Assembly (NCBI GenBank): GCA_016617785.1
Contig: JADILM010000010.1
Coordinates: forward strand, 868,001-932,000
DNA: 64,000 nucleotides
Reading direction: 5' to 3'
Source of the DNA: Sporobolomyces roseus
Lineage: Eukaryota; Basidiomycota; Microbotryomycetes; Sporidiobolales; Sporidiobolaceae
Below the pieces are notes generated by a model that was not told where the DNA came from, made no database searches, and saw only the letters and a list, made by a program, of their open reading frames with translations. A program made the translations under genes and the position numbers. Every line of letters begins with the position of its first letter. Position 1 is the first letter of the stretch. Shown here piece by piece: positions 13,101-23,505 of this stretch.

Positions 13101-13381
13101 CGTGTGAACTTGAATGAGATGAGTTGAGTCATGTTGAGAGAGAGGAGAGAATCGAAACTGACTTTTGTACGAGTGAGGGAGTTGTATACTTTCAATTCTG
13201 GTACGGGAGAGGTCGATACTGGTAACTTCCAGCTATCTTGAGTGACTTTGGTAGACTTTGGAGTTGAAGTAGCCATCTTTTTCGAAAGAAGAGGGGAACA
13301 ACTCGCGTTGGAGCAAAGGCGTATCGGTCTGAAAGGAGTAGCTGATCTTCGTAATGTAAAGGTAGAGATGCGTCCAAGCAT
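10196..13381 (-). CDS. CRS1: Cysteinyl-tRNA synthetase, possible dual cytosolic/mitochondrial form
   Basis: Class I synthetase that charges tRNA-Cys. The HIGH-like motif is seen as [12 protein letters not shown] (about 13000-13040), after the zinc-ligand Cys in YNCGPTVYD. The KMSKS motif is exact (KMSKSLKNF, about 11500-11530). NITDVDDKI and GSVWFDT are further family segments. The C-terminal region is Lys/Glu-rich and ends [11 protein letters not shown] with TGA at 10196-10198. Two in-frame starts exist. The ATG at 13381 gives a 35-residue Arg/Ser-rich leader ([17 protein letters not shown]...) without acidic residues, like a mitochondrial presequence. The ATG at 13276 gives [10 protein letters not shown], the expected cytosolic start. 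Several short introns interrupt the gene. It is convergent with the ArfGAP gene, with 241 bp between the stops. Confidence 0.93.
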
Positions 13382-13811
13382 GCACTTGATCAGTCAAGTC
13401 GAATAGTCAAGTGGTGAGAGCAGAAACAAGATCTTAAAATCTCAAACTTCTCTCTCTCGCTCTGACACTCTACTCAATTCTGGGCATGATCATGGCACTC
13501 TTCCAAGTTGATCTACAGACGGCCCTCGACTACGCTGTGATACCCATCTTGATCGAAGGAGGAGTCTCGCCCGTAGAAACGATTCTCGCTTTTCGGGAGG
13601 ATTGAACGGCTCTCTCCAGTACCGATGGAACGAATGTACACGCGGCAAGGAGGAAGGAGAAAGGAAATCAGTCGGCAGCGCTGTTCCGAGACAAGGCAAG
13701 TCACCTTTTTGTTGTTGCGATCCCTTTGTTCGCAAAATTCGGACAAACAAGAAAAGGGCTTTATCCTCTCCCTCCTCCTGCTTCCCTGATACTTCTACTA
13801 TCAACTTGAAC
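13382..13811. promoter_or_regulatory. Divergent promoter region, CysRS and Ste6-like transporter
   Basis: These 430 bp separate the two opposite starts. The transporter frame is open upstream to an ATG at 13602, so a 70-residue longer N terminus is possible. I prefer the ATG at 13812 (MSETPPPYP) because the upstream stretch is basic and unlike a protein N terminus. No further element recognised. Confidence 0.5.
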
Positions 13812-16800
13812 ATGTCTGAAACTCCACCACCTTATCCTACTTTATCGACATTCTCGGATTCTCAAAATTCTCACCCTTCTCACCCGACAACCCCGCCTCG
13901 CAATCATCCTTCGATTCAACACCTCACTCCACCTAGATCAGACTCGCTGTCGAATCGCTCTCCACGACTAGGTCAAGCTTCGTTCGACGAATCAGTCGCT
14001 TGCGGTACGGGATCACCTCGTTTGATGCAACCTCGGAAACTCTTCGCAGACGAGCAATCACCTCTCGGAATTGGAAGGGAGCAAGACCTGAGCGAAGTGT
14101 ACGAAGAAGAAGGCGAACAGAGGAAGGAGGAAGAGGAAGAGATGAAACGACCGACGGCTAGGAAGAGGGAAACTTTCGTCAGACCACCAGCTCTCACCCT
14201 CTCGAGCAACCAAACCATGCTTCCCAACCTCCGCTACTCCAAGACCTCTTCTTCGATCTCTCCTCCCTTGTCCCCAACCCCTTCCTCCACGTCTTCCTCT
14301 GCCGCGACCTCGACACCAAATAAGGAATCTGATCAATCTACTATCAAACCCTCTCTCGCCCTCCTCTTCACCCTGACTACTCGTCCCACATTCTTCACGA
14401 TCGTCCTACCCGCTCTCACTCTATCTATCGCAGCCGGTCTCATTCCTCCTTACATGACTCAAGTCCTCGGAGAGACTCTTCAACACTTCACCGATTACAC
14501 CGTAGCAACTGCGAATCCAGAACTCCCTTCCGATCTCCTCTCTTCCGCCCGATCAACTTTACTCAAAGGAGTCCAAATCGAAGCCATCAAGTTCGCTTGC
14601 CTCGGTGCCGCTGTCCTCGTCATCTCGACGGCAAATCAAGCTTTGTGGGTGATTCACGGAGAACGAGTTGCTAGGGTGCTTCGACTCAAGGTTTACGAAG
14701 GGTTACATGCGAAGGGTTTGGATTGGTTCGATAAAGGTATGGGAGGCGAGAAGGGCGAAGGAGAGAACGAGGCTTCGGGAGATTCAGCAGCTGGATTGAT
14801 GGGTAGATTCACAAAGTGAGTTATCGCTCAGCCACTCTGTGCTCGAGATCAGCGTAACTGACTGCCTTTATCACTCTTGAAAGGGATACGGACGACGTTC
14901 GAATCGCAACTTCTCAAACGATCGGCATGATCATTCAATACCTCGGAGCCTTCGTCTTCTCACTCATCCTCTCGTTCTATCGAGACTACCGCCTCACCTT
15001 CGTCGTTCTCGCCGCTATCCCTATCGTCACCGTCTTCGTCGGAATCACCGAGAAATACGCTGGACCTTTGGCGAATCAAGATCGAGAAGCTATCACGAAG
15101 TGCTCTGCTCGAGTCGATCGAATCGTGTCGGCAATCCCTACCGTCAAAGCTTTCAACGCGGAGGAGCAAGAGATCGCTGGATTCAAGACTATCAGCAAAC
15201 AGGCCTTCGTCGCTTACATCAAACTTCACTTCGTTTGGGGTCTTCGAAGCGGAGTCACTCAATTCATGTTGATGGCGATGTTCGTTCAAAGTTTCTGGTT
15301 CGGAGCCTACCTCATTCAAACTGGGAAAGCGACAGCGTCTACAGTCAACACCTGTTTCTGGTCCTGTCTCCTCGCCAGCACTTACCTTCAAACGTGCATC
15401 CCGTTCCTCGTCGCAGTCGAAAAGGGCAAGATCGCTATGGCTGGCTTACTCAACCTCATTCGACCTGATCCTGAACCCGTTGCGACGCTCGTCCGCTCTC
15501 CTCCTGCTTCCCATTCGATGACGTTCGGACGCAAGCATGGATCGAAGAAGGACAGTCGACGAATCGGATCCCTCACTAGCGCCGACATCTCTCTACCTTC
15601 CGCCACCTCTGTCACCTTCGAGAAGTCCTCCGATCCCCTCTCACCTCATCCTTTCGCACTCAATTCGCCCACTTCCCCTCACACGCCGATCTTCATCCCA
15701 CTCGCTTCGACCACTCCGACAGCAAAGAATCGTCGAAAACTCGCCGCTCCTCGAGCACTTCGCAAACTTCGACCTTCGACTTTCTCAGGAGAACTCAGTC
15801 TTCGCAACGTCACCTTTCATTACCCGACTCGACCTTCTCCCGCTCCTCCCGCGTTAAAAGACGTCTCTCTCTACTTCGCCGCGAGGGACACTACCTACGT
15901 CGTCGGAATCTCAGGAAGTGGAAAGAGTACTGTCGGAAGTCTACTACTCGGTCTTTACAAAGCAGAAGCTGGGCAGATTGAGGTGGACGAGCAAGGGTTA
16001 GATTGGATCGACGAAGAATGGCTGAGGAGTCACGTAGCTTGCGTTTCTCAAGGTGCTTCGGTGCTCTTCGATGGGACCATACACGATAACGTCGCGATCG
16101 GTGTTGTCGGTCAGCTACAGGAGGACGGAACGAAGAGGAACCTTGGAGATGTCACACGGGAGGAAGTTGTCGCGGCTTGTCGAGGAGCGCTCATTCACGA
16201 CTTCATTCGGGATCTCCCAGACGGATACGACACGGTGATCAGTGGAGAGAAGGGAGCTAGTCTCTCTGGAGGTCAGCGACAAAGGCTAGCGATTGCAAGG
16301 GCTTGGATCAGGAATCCGACAGTTCTCATTCTTGGTGAGTTTCTCAGAGGCATCTCTCTCTCTGTGTTCTGCTTCAATCGTTCTTCGACTGATCATTTGG
16401 ACCACGATCGTTACAGATGAGGCTACTTCTGCACTCGACGCGACTTCGCGTTTGCTCGTGAACGAAGCGGTCAAGCGATGGAGGACAAATCGAACAACTA
16501 TCATTATCACCCACGACCTTGCACCGATCGGTCAAGACGACTTTGTCTACGTTATGGCTGATGGAGAAGTCGTTCAACAAGGCTATCGAGGCGATCTCGA
16601 GCAGGAAGCAGGAGGACACTTTCTCGAGCTCGCTTACTCCCAGAACCTTCAATCGCAAGGACCTCGACAGGAGGAGGAGGAAGAGATTCTCGACTCGGAC
16701 GATGAAGGAGGTCTCGTGTACCCCTCTGTTCACTCGACACCTCGCATTCAAGTCAGCGATGCCGATTTCGAGTCCCCTTCCTCGACTGTTCCGAACCCTG

Positions 16801-19313
16801 GTCTCGCCGGGTTCTTCTTCCCTCCTTCACCCGATTCTTCTGCACGAGCTAGTCGCGAACTGCGAGCCGCAAGGAGGATCTCGTCCAACTTCAACGAACG
16901 AGTCGCTCAACAAAACGACAATCGATCGATTCCTTCTCGACCGACGACCCCAGTCCGCAACGCCTCCTCCGACTTACTCCCTCCCTTTGCCCTCTCCAAT
17001 TCTCCCGCTTCAACATCCGACCGCTCCAGCAAACGAGACTCGGGAATGTCATTCGCAGCTTTGGAACTCGCAGGTCAACGAGCTACCGCCAATCGTCGTC
17101 CGCTCGGTCCCCGAATCAAGCACCAGACGATGCACTTCACTGATGGTAAAGGATGGAATCCGAAGGAGGATCAGAACGGAAGTGCCGCCATCGATATCTC
17201 GCCCGCTTCGACCCCCAAACCCAAAGTTTCGCTCATGTATCTCGCTCGTCGTTATTGGCCAACTATCCCCAACAAGATGCTCTTCTTCTCCGGAATGTTC
17301 CTGTCGGTCGTCGTCGGATGCTGCACTCCAATCTTCTCCAGCTTACTCTCACAAGTCATGGCTCACCTCGGACAGCCTGGATCTCAAAAACTCATCACAA
17401 CCTCCTCACTCTTCATCCTGTTGGTCGCTGCCATCGATGGTGTCAGCACTTTCCTCAAGTTCTACCTCCTCGAACGATGTGCTCAAAGTTGGATCACTTC
17501 CCTCCGTCGTCGAGCTCTCGCCCTCGTTCTCAAGCAGGACAAGTCATTCTTCGATCGTCCCGAGAACACTACTTCTTCCATCACTCACACCATCGTCAAA
17601 GACTCGGACGACACTCGTATCTTCGTGGGAACGGTCGTTGGTCAACTAGCAGTCTTCCTCTCAATGTTGACAATGGCGATGGTTTGGGCTTTCGCTGTCG
17701 GATGGGAGCTCACGCTCGTGGGTCTAGGTATGGGACCTATCTTCGTGATCGCAACTCGAACGCAAGCTTCAATCTTGAATCGATTCGAAGCGTCGAACAA
17801 ACTCAAGCGGGAAAACGTCTCGAAGAAGTTTCATCAGGTTCGTCAAATCGTTTCTCTCCTCATCACAGCTCCTGGCTGATACCTATATTGTCCTTCTTCT
17901 TCTAGACCTTCGCAAACATTCGACCTATCCGAGCCATGTCGATTCAACCCGTTTTCGAACGCAAGTTCTTGGATACGACTGAAGAAGCTTACCGAGGTGG
18001 AGTCAAAGCCGCACCATTCGCTGGTCTCGGTTTCGCTACGGGTTTCGCTCTCATTTACTGCGCTGAAGGTGAATACGAGCTTTTCTCCGAGTTTTGCGAG
18101 TCGCCGAAACTGACTCGAATGATTCTTTCGATCAGGTCTGATGCTATACGTTGGAGCTCTCCTCATCACAAAGGGTCGTTACGACTTCCCGAAGATGCTT
18201 CAAGTATTCACTTTGATCGTGTTCGCCGTCACTTTCGCTGGTCAGCTCATGGGTTATCGTGAGTTCGAAATTATCACTTTTCTGTACTCTTGCACAAGAT
18301 TGACCCAGAGAGAATCGAAACAGTACCGAGCATGGCAAAGTCGATCGCCGCTTCTATCGATCTTCTGCGACTCCTCGACCTCTCGGAAGAATCTTCCGAG
18401 TCCGAAGGGAGAATGACTTTCCCTCTCGAAGGTCACATTTCGTTCAAAGATGTCAACTTTGCCTATCCTTCGAGACCCGATATTGAGGTTCTCAAGGGTC
18501 TCTCTTTCGATATCAAACCGGGACAATGTGTCGGAATCGTCGGGTACGTCGCTACTCTTGTTCGTTCTCGACTCACGAATCGAAACTGAATCCTTTGTTT
18601 ATCCCATTCGAACAGAGCGTCTGGTTCCGGTAAATCAACGATCACCGCTCTACTCCAACGTCTCTACGAACCTACGTCGGGCAGCGTTCTCCTCGACAAT
18701 CGCCCCCTTTCTCGCATCGACGTCAAGTACTTGAGGAACCACGTTGCCATCGTCTCGCAGCATCCGACCCTCTTCGACATGACTGTATCGTCAAACATCG
18801 CTTACGGACAATCCGGCATCGACCAGAAGCGAGTGGAAGACGCTGCGAAGCAATCTCACATTCACGAATTCGTTCTCTCTCAGCTTCCGAACGGATATCA
18901 GACTATGCTCGGCGACAACGCATCTTTGATCTCCGGAGGACAAGCTCAACGACTACAGATCGCTCGTGCCCTTGTCCAACCTAGGGAGCTGTTGATTCTC
19001 GACGAATGCACGAGTGCTCTCGATCCGAACAATCAAAAAGCTGTCATGAACACGATCATGGAAGTCAAAAAAGAAAGGACCACTCTCATCGTCACACACA
19101 AACTAGCCGTCATGGAGATGTGCGATTACTTGGTCGTCGTTCAAGACGGTAAAGTTGCGGAAATGTGAGTCTGACTCCCTTCTTTTCTCGTCGACTATTG
19201 GCTGACTCGCACGCCTTTCTCCTCTCTGTAGCGGATCCGTCTCGGAACTCAAATCGAAACCCCACGGTCTGTTTGCACAGCTAGCGTCTGGAGGGGAATG
19301 GGAAGGGGCTTAG
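13812..19313 (+). CDS. STE6: ABC transporter, full-length ABCB/MDR type, Ste6-like (a-factor pheromone exporter family)
   Basis: Two halves, each with membrane segments and a nucleotide-binding domain. After a disordered Ser/Pro/Glu-rich N terminus, the first membrane domain starts near 14380. NBD1 has Walker A GISGSGKST, Q-loop ACVSQG, signature LSGGQRQRLAIARA, Walker B VLIL-DEATSALD (interrupted by an intron at about 16335-16417) and H-loop IIITHD. A long disordered linker (16650-17200) follows. The second membrane domain starts near 17270. NBD2 has Walker A GASGSGKST (after an intron at about 18544-18615), signature ISGGQAQRLQIARAL, Walker B LLILDECTSALD and H-loop LIVTHK. The stop is at 19311-19313. 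The ISGGQ signature with DECTSALD in NBD2 is what I associate with basidiomycete Ste6-like exporters. Function in mating is inferred, and multidrug export is the alternative. No pheromone or receptor gene was seen nearby. Confidence 0.82.
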
Positions 19314-19462
19314 TCTAAACCTTTTTGTTCCTCGTTGTATCCTGTTTGTTGTACTGTTCGCATGTCATTGCCACTCTCACCTTTCGAACGAAGAAGCGAG
19401 AGACATAGAGAGATAGTTGCACAACAAGGTAATGAGAATAACATGAATCAAAAAACGAGTAG

Positions 19463-20319
19463 CTAGTTCTGCAACCACGCAGTTAACTTCTTCTTCTTCT
19501 TCTCCTATTGAAGTGGAATCCCTAGTCTGTCAGTCGCAAGCAAGCAAGATAGAGTGAATAGACCCTTGCTGACCTCTTTCTGCTTGCGGAAACGCTCGAC
19601 CTGCTTCGCCGTCGTTCGTTTCGGATTTCCCTCTTCAGAATCCTCTGCCGCCCTTTTCAACCCTTTCCCTTCCAGTTGCTGCTCCCATCCTTTCACGTCA
19701 TAGTACGCCTCTTGCTGACGATGACTTCGTTGATAATCGGAGATCCTGTCGGGAGTGAACTTTGGGTCGACCTGGAATCTTCCCGTTCTCGCGTTGAATC
19801 TCGCAGCTTGAGTGCCGGCTCCACTACCTGAAGCGGTAGCTCGAGCAGCAGTCGGGTCAAGCCAAGCGAGATCTGGATCTATCGGTGGAAGGGCGTCTCT
19901 AGGTCCTTCGTTGAGGGCGGTCGTTGTCGGTGCAGTTTCGTCGGCATTAGTAGATCCGACAGATTGATCAGCTTGCGGATTCTTCTCTTTTGGGTTTGTC
20001 CAGGTCGTCTCGTTCGTCACAGAGTCTATAGGATCAGAGGCGAGTTGGATGAGTTCAACGGCGAGAGGAGTACTTCGAACGAGAGAGATGGGGTGAACTT
20101 ACTCCAGAAGTACCATGCATTAGCTTCCGCCGAGAACACCGCTTGCCAATTACCAGTATCCTTCTTTTCTTGTTCCTCTTCCTTGTCTTCTGTTCCCTTT
20201 CCAGCTGTTTCTCCTTTCTCTTCACCTTCGACAACCTCGGGAAATTCTTGAGCGGTGGGAGACTTCGGATCCTTCGCTTCTGGTTCTGTAGATCCTCCTG
20301 AGCTGCTTGGTGAAGCCAT
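19463..20319 (-). CDS. WW-domain protein of unknown function
   Basis: Starts MASPSSSGGSTEPE at 20319. After an acidic Lys/Glu-rich segment, one WW domain is formed across an intron. The first half is GNWQAVFSAEANAWYFW; the GTAAGT donor joins the acceptor near 20030 to give NSVTNETTWTNP. Both Trp residues and the terminal Pro are present. The rest is polar, with DPDLAWLDPTAARA, FNARTGRFQVDP and YYDVKGWEQQL motifs, then a basic helix (KQVERFRKQKE). A last intron is removed before EKKKKKLTAWLQN, ending at TAG 19463-19465. The lysine run is coded by a short TTC/TCT tract at 19488-19503. WW domains bind proline-rich partners; in similar fungal proteins a role in RNA processing is often suspected, but nothing in the sequence proves it. 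Confidence 0.72.
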
Positions 20320-20583
20320 AGTCGATTGTTTGTCGTGGTCAAGAGGTGGTAGAGGGAGAGAAACGATTCCTCATCTCTTGACAACGACCATCATCTTCCA
20401 TTCGCTACTTCTACTCGCCTAGCTCGCCATAGTCCATCAGAGCCATACTGTAGAGCTCCAGAATCGCCCTCAACTTCGAAAACTATTCTCCAACCTCTCT
20501 AGGTCAAGAGTCGTCGCGTTTCTCTAATTCAACTTCCTTTGTTCACCGGATTGCAGTTGTGAGGGGTCAACAAGATCGGAGAG

Positions 20584-22558
20584 ATGTTGCGATCAAGTAG
20601 CTCGAGATCTCTAGAGGATGTACAGGAGGAGGAAACCGTGTCGACTGGTGAGGTCTCTCATCTGTTTTTCGCAATATCATCGAAGTTCTCTCGCTCATAT
20701 TGCTCGATTGATGCAGCTCCTTCAACTCACCAACGTAGCTATTCCCGGATTCATCAGCGAAACTTATCCGAGTTCTTCCCTCGACCAGGACAAACGGGAA
20801 AAGGTTATGGAGGAACTTTCGACGATCCTCACTCCTCACCGGTCAAAGGAGGAGTTGTAGACATCTCGAGTAGCTCTCCATCAACTCCCCCACCGTCCTC
20901 CTCGAAAGCTCAGAACAGAAGAGGGCACCACCATCGTCATTCAGTCTCACATAACCTGTTCCCATTCCTCGATCCATCTAGTCCCGCTTCACACTCCTCT
21001 CCGATAAAACCTCCTTCTTTCCAACCTTCTTCTCCTTCTCCTTCGGACAACGCTCCTACATCCGAACAACTCCCCACCCCTTACTCTTCCTTCAAACGTC
21101 GTTACGGTTCCTTCCCATTCATCTTTCAACTCCCTCTCTATGCCCTTTTACGCCTGCCTTTCCTTTCTCAAGCTGCGATATGCGTAGCCTTCGCTCAACT
21201 CGCCCTCGGATCGAGTCTGTGGATCCAGGGACAAAGCGGAGAGAGTCTCTCAGTGACCGGATTGGGTTATCTCGTCGTGTTCGACGGGTTGGGAGCTCTG
21301 TCGGCGGTCGTACTACAGAATAATGGTGGACTAGAGAGGTGGAAGGCCGATATGGGAAACGTGAATAGCAATATGGCGATTCAGAGACCGTACGGGTGAG
21401 TCTGAATCTCAGAGTCTATCTTCGACCGTCTCAAGGTCAATATCCGTGTGCTAACCAATCGTGCTCCACAGGTCTGTTCGACTGCCTACACTCTCTCACT
21501 TCTCACAGGCGATTTATCTCCTATTCTCAGCCGTTTACGTCTGCAAAGAATCGATCGAGCACGTCTTACTATTGCACGGCCCAGAAGAAGGAGAAGGAGG
21601 AGGACACGGAAGTGGACACGGCGGTGTGGGACATGGAGAAGGGAGAGTTGGAGGATCTTCCCATACAGCATTCGAACCGTGAGTTTCTCGTTCCGCATCT
21701 CGCTCTTCGCTCAGGGGGACTCATCTCGGTTTATATACTGTACAGGATCCACTTCCCTCTAGCTGTCCTTCTCGCATCAGCAGTGCTCGCTGTCCTTTCC
21801 GCCCTCTTCTTCAGAACTCATTCCGATCTATCGAATTCGATTCAGCCTTCACCTATTCAGCGCATATCCAGCTCTTCATCGGAGGCGAAAGGCGTCGAAC
21901 GACCATTCTCGCAAATCAAGAAGGTGCTGAATCCGTTCACCCTCACGGTGGCAGGGTTCGGAATCGGATTATTCGCAGCTGCGACCGTTCTACCTCCGTA
22001 AGTCTTCTTCTTTTCGTGGCATACGTATTTTTGCTAGTGACTGACATCTTTTCGTCTACTTCGAAACAGTGCCCAGCTTTCACCTCTCGACAAGATCCTC
22101 TCGCTCTTGATCTCCCTCTCCATGTTCTACATCGCTTATCCCGCTGCTTTATCGACGGGCAAGATCCTCTTACAAACCGCACCCATGACGGAAGGGAGGG
22201 AAGCGAGGGGAGTACGACAAGCTCTGGAAGATGTGAGCATTACACGATTCTTTCGATTCTCATTCCTGCTTGATCCTGATCATTTCCCTCCCCATCTTAG
22301 ATTGAGAATCACCCTTCAGTAGTCTCTATTCAATCACCTCATGTGTGGCAGCTCGTACCTGCGACTCTTCCGACAGACATGACTTCAGGTCCTTCGACAA
22401 TCGTCACCCTCACCCTCATTCTCAAGGCTGATACAGATGAGAAGGATATGCTAGAGAGGAGTAGATGGGCAGAGGAGAGATGTAGGAGTGCCGGAATTGG
22501 AGCTGGAGGAGGTAAAGGAGGAAGGGAGATTACTGTAGAAGTCAAACGAGCGAAATGA
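20584..22558 (+). CDS. ZRG17: Cation diffusion facilitator-like protein, Zrg17/ZnT5-6 type
   Basis: Disordered Ser/Pro/His-rich N terminus (including GHHHRH), then hydrophobic segments: FPFIFQLPLYALLRLPFLS, AAICVAFAQLALGSSLW, VTGLGYLVVFDGLGALSAV, and after an intron LPTLSHFSQAIYLLFSAVYV with CKESIEHVLL. A His/Gly-rich loop follows (HGSGHGGVGHGEG). Further segments are LAVLLASAVLAVLSALFF, PFTLTVAGFGIGLFAAATV and a last one after an intron (ILSLLISLSMFYIAYPAAL). The last exon encodes the cytosolic C-terminal domain (ENHPSVVSIQSPHVWQLVP), as in CDF transporters. TM2 carries VFDGLGAL, where active CDFs have HxxxD, so the His is replaced; no HxxxD is seen in the last segment either. That fits the Zrg17/ZnT6 partner subunit, which works as a heteromer with Msc2/Cis4 to load zinc into the secretory pathway. 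Family-level confidence is good, subtype moderate. Confidence 0.72.
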
Positions 22559-22639
22559 GATTGTTGATTGAGTTTAAGCTTGATGATGGCCCACGAAGAG
22601 AGTGATCTTTTCTGTAGATCTGGCAAAAGCAGCAGCTGG

Positions 22640-22670
22640 ATGAGGCTCTTTGAGCGGCATTGAGCCTCAT
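22640..22670. repeat. Perfect 9-bp inverted repeat (possible RNA hairpin)
   Basis: ATGAGGCTC at 22640-22648 and its reverse complement GAGCCTCAT at 22662-22670, with a 13-nt loop. It lies 80 bp after the Zrg17-like stop and about 50 bp before the tRNA-Thr gene, so it would be in the 3' UTR or downstream flank. Confidence 0.5.
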
Positions 22671-22685
22671 AAGTGAGGTGTTGCT

Positions 22686-22694
22686 TTATATATG
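22686..22694 (+). promoter_or_regulatory. TATA-like element upstream of tRNA-Thr
   Basis: The sequence TTATATATG sits about 25-30 bp before the mature tRNA-Thr 5' end, where TATA-like elements often support Pol III initiation. Confidence 0.4.
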
Positions 22695-22717
22695 TTAATT
22701 TTCCCTCGCTGGCATCC

Positions 22718-22789
22718 GCCCCTATGGCTCAGTGGTAGAGCGTTCGCCTAGTAAGCGAAAGGTCCATAGTTCGATCCTGTGTGGGGGCA
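22718..22789 (+). tRNA. tRNA-Thr (anticodon AGT)
   Basis: Full cloverleaf by hand. The acceptor stem GCCCCTA pairs with TGGGGGC. The D arm is GCTC-AGTGGTAG-AGC. The anticodon stem TTCGC/GCGAA encloses loop CTAGTAA with anticodon AGT at 22750-22752. The T stem CATAG/CTGTG carries loop TTCGATC, and the discriminator base is A. No intron. A T5 run at 22796-22800 is the likely Pol III terminator. Confidence 0.95.
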
Positions 22790-22795
22790 ACCGTC

Positions 22796-22800
22796 TTTTT
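22796..22800 (+). terminator. Pol III T-run terminator of tRNA-Thr
   Basis: Five T residues begin seven bases after the tRNA discriminator base. Confidence 0.6.
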
Positions 22801-23409
22801 GCATTCAGCACGATGTCGAGAAGTAGCGAAATCTTTTTGCTTCGAGCAAAGACTTGAGCATGATGCTGACCACGAGAAAGCTCTTGCTCAATCACTGCTC
22901 TATCTGTGCTGTCACCTGTAGTCAGCCTCTTGTCCGCTGCTTCTCGCGATCTCTTTTGCATGCCGTCTCTATAACCGCTTTGCAATACTCGTTCCCGTTC
23001 CCTCCGTCGACAGTGTACTAGCCTTGTCGACTCCTTTACTTGACGCCCCTCTTCCTTCAAGCGGTCGAAGGCACACTCACAGGCCGTAAATTCGAGGAAT
23101 CATGTACGATGCGACAGTCACGAGACTGGACAAGTTCACGACGAAGCATTTGACGGAATGCGTGAGAGCAGCAGTATCGACTCAGAGGCCCTACTCTGCT
23201 GAAGGCTATCGCAAAACGACACAGGTACAGAGCCGAGTGCATCGCAAGGAAATGGATGCGCTTTGAGAACGTTCATGTGGCTTCATTCTCGCTTGTCCCT
23301 GGCAACTCCAAAACAGAATGGAGGAAGCTGGCAGATGAAAAAAAGAGCGCTGACGCACCACAGGCAAAAGAAGCGGGCAGACTCGTGTCGGCGAGCAAAA
23401 GAGAAGTAA
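22801..23409. other. Intergenic, no gene recognised
   Basis: About 600 bp between the two tRNA genes. Frames on both strands are short and broken, and no repeat or transposon signature was seen. Confidence 0.5.
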
Positions 23410-23505
23410 TGACCCTGCCGTGATTCGAACACGGGTTTCCGCAGGCTCGCACAGAAGTGATAAATCACCACAATGCGGTGCCCTAACCAACTAGACTACA
23501 AGATC
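23410..23505 (-). tRNA. tRNA-His (anticodon GTG) with 23-nt intron
   Basis: Read on the minus strand, acceptor GATCTTG pairs with CAGGGTC. The D arm is TCTAGTTGGTTAGGGC-like. Anticodon stem CCGCA pairs with TGCGG. The anticodon GTG is followed by G37 and an intron of about 23 nt (TGATTTATC...GAGC), the canonical 37/38 site. T arm CCGTG-TTCGAAT-CACGG and discriminator A complete it. Removing the intron leaves 73 nt. A TTTT run (plus-strand AAAA at 23397-23400) follows downstream. Confidence 0.92.

Noticed and set aside
16519..17649. 376-codon frame in a second reading frame of the transporter
   Set aside because: It overlaps the linker and second membrane domain of the ABC transporter, whose frame holds all recognisable motifs.
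13812..19313. A mating-type locus around the Ste6-like gene
   Set aside because: No pheromone receptor, pheromone precursor or homeodomain genes were seen in the window. Ste6 need not be linked to MAT.
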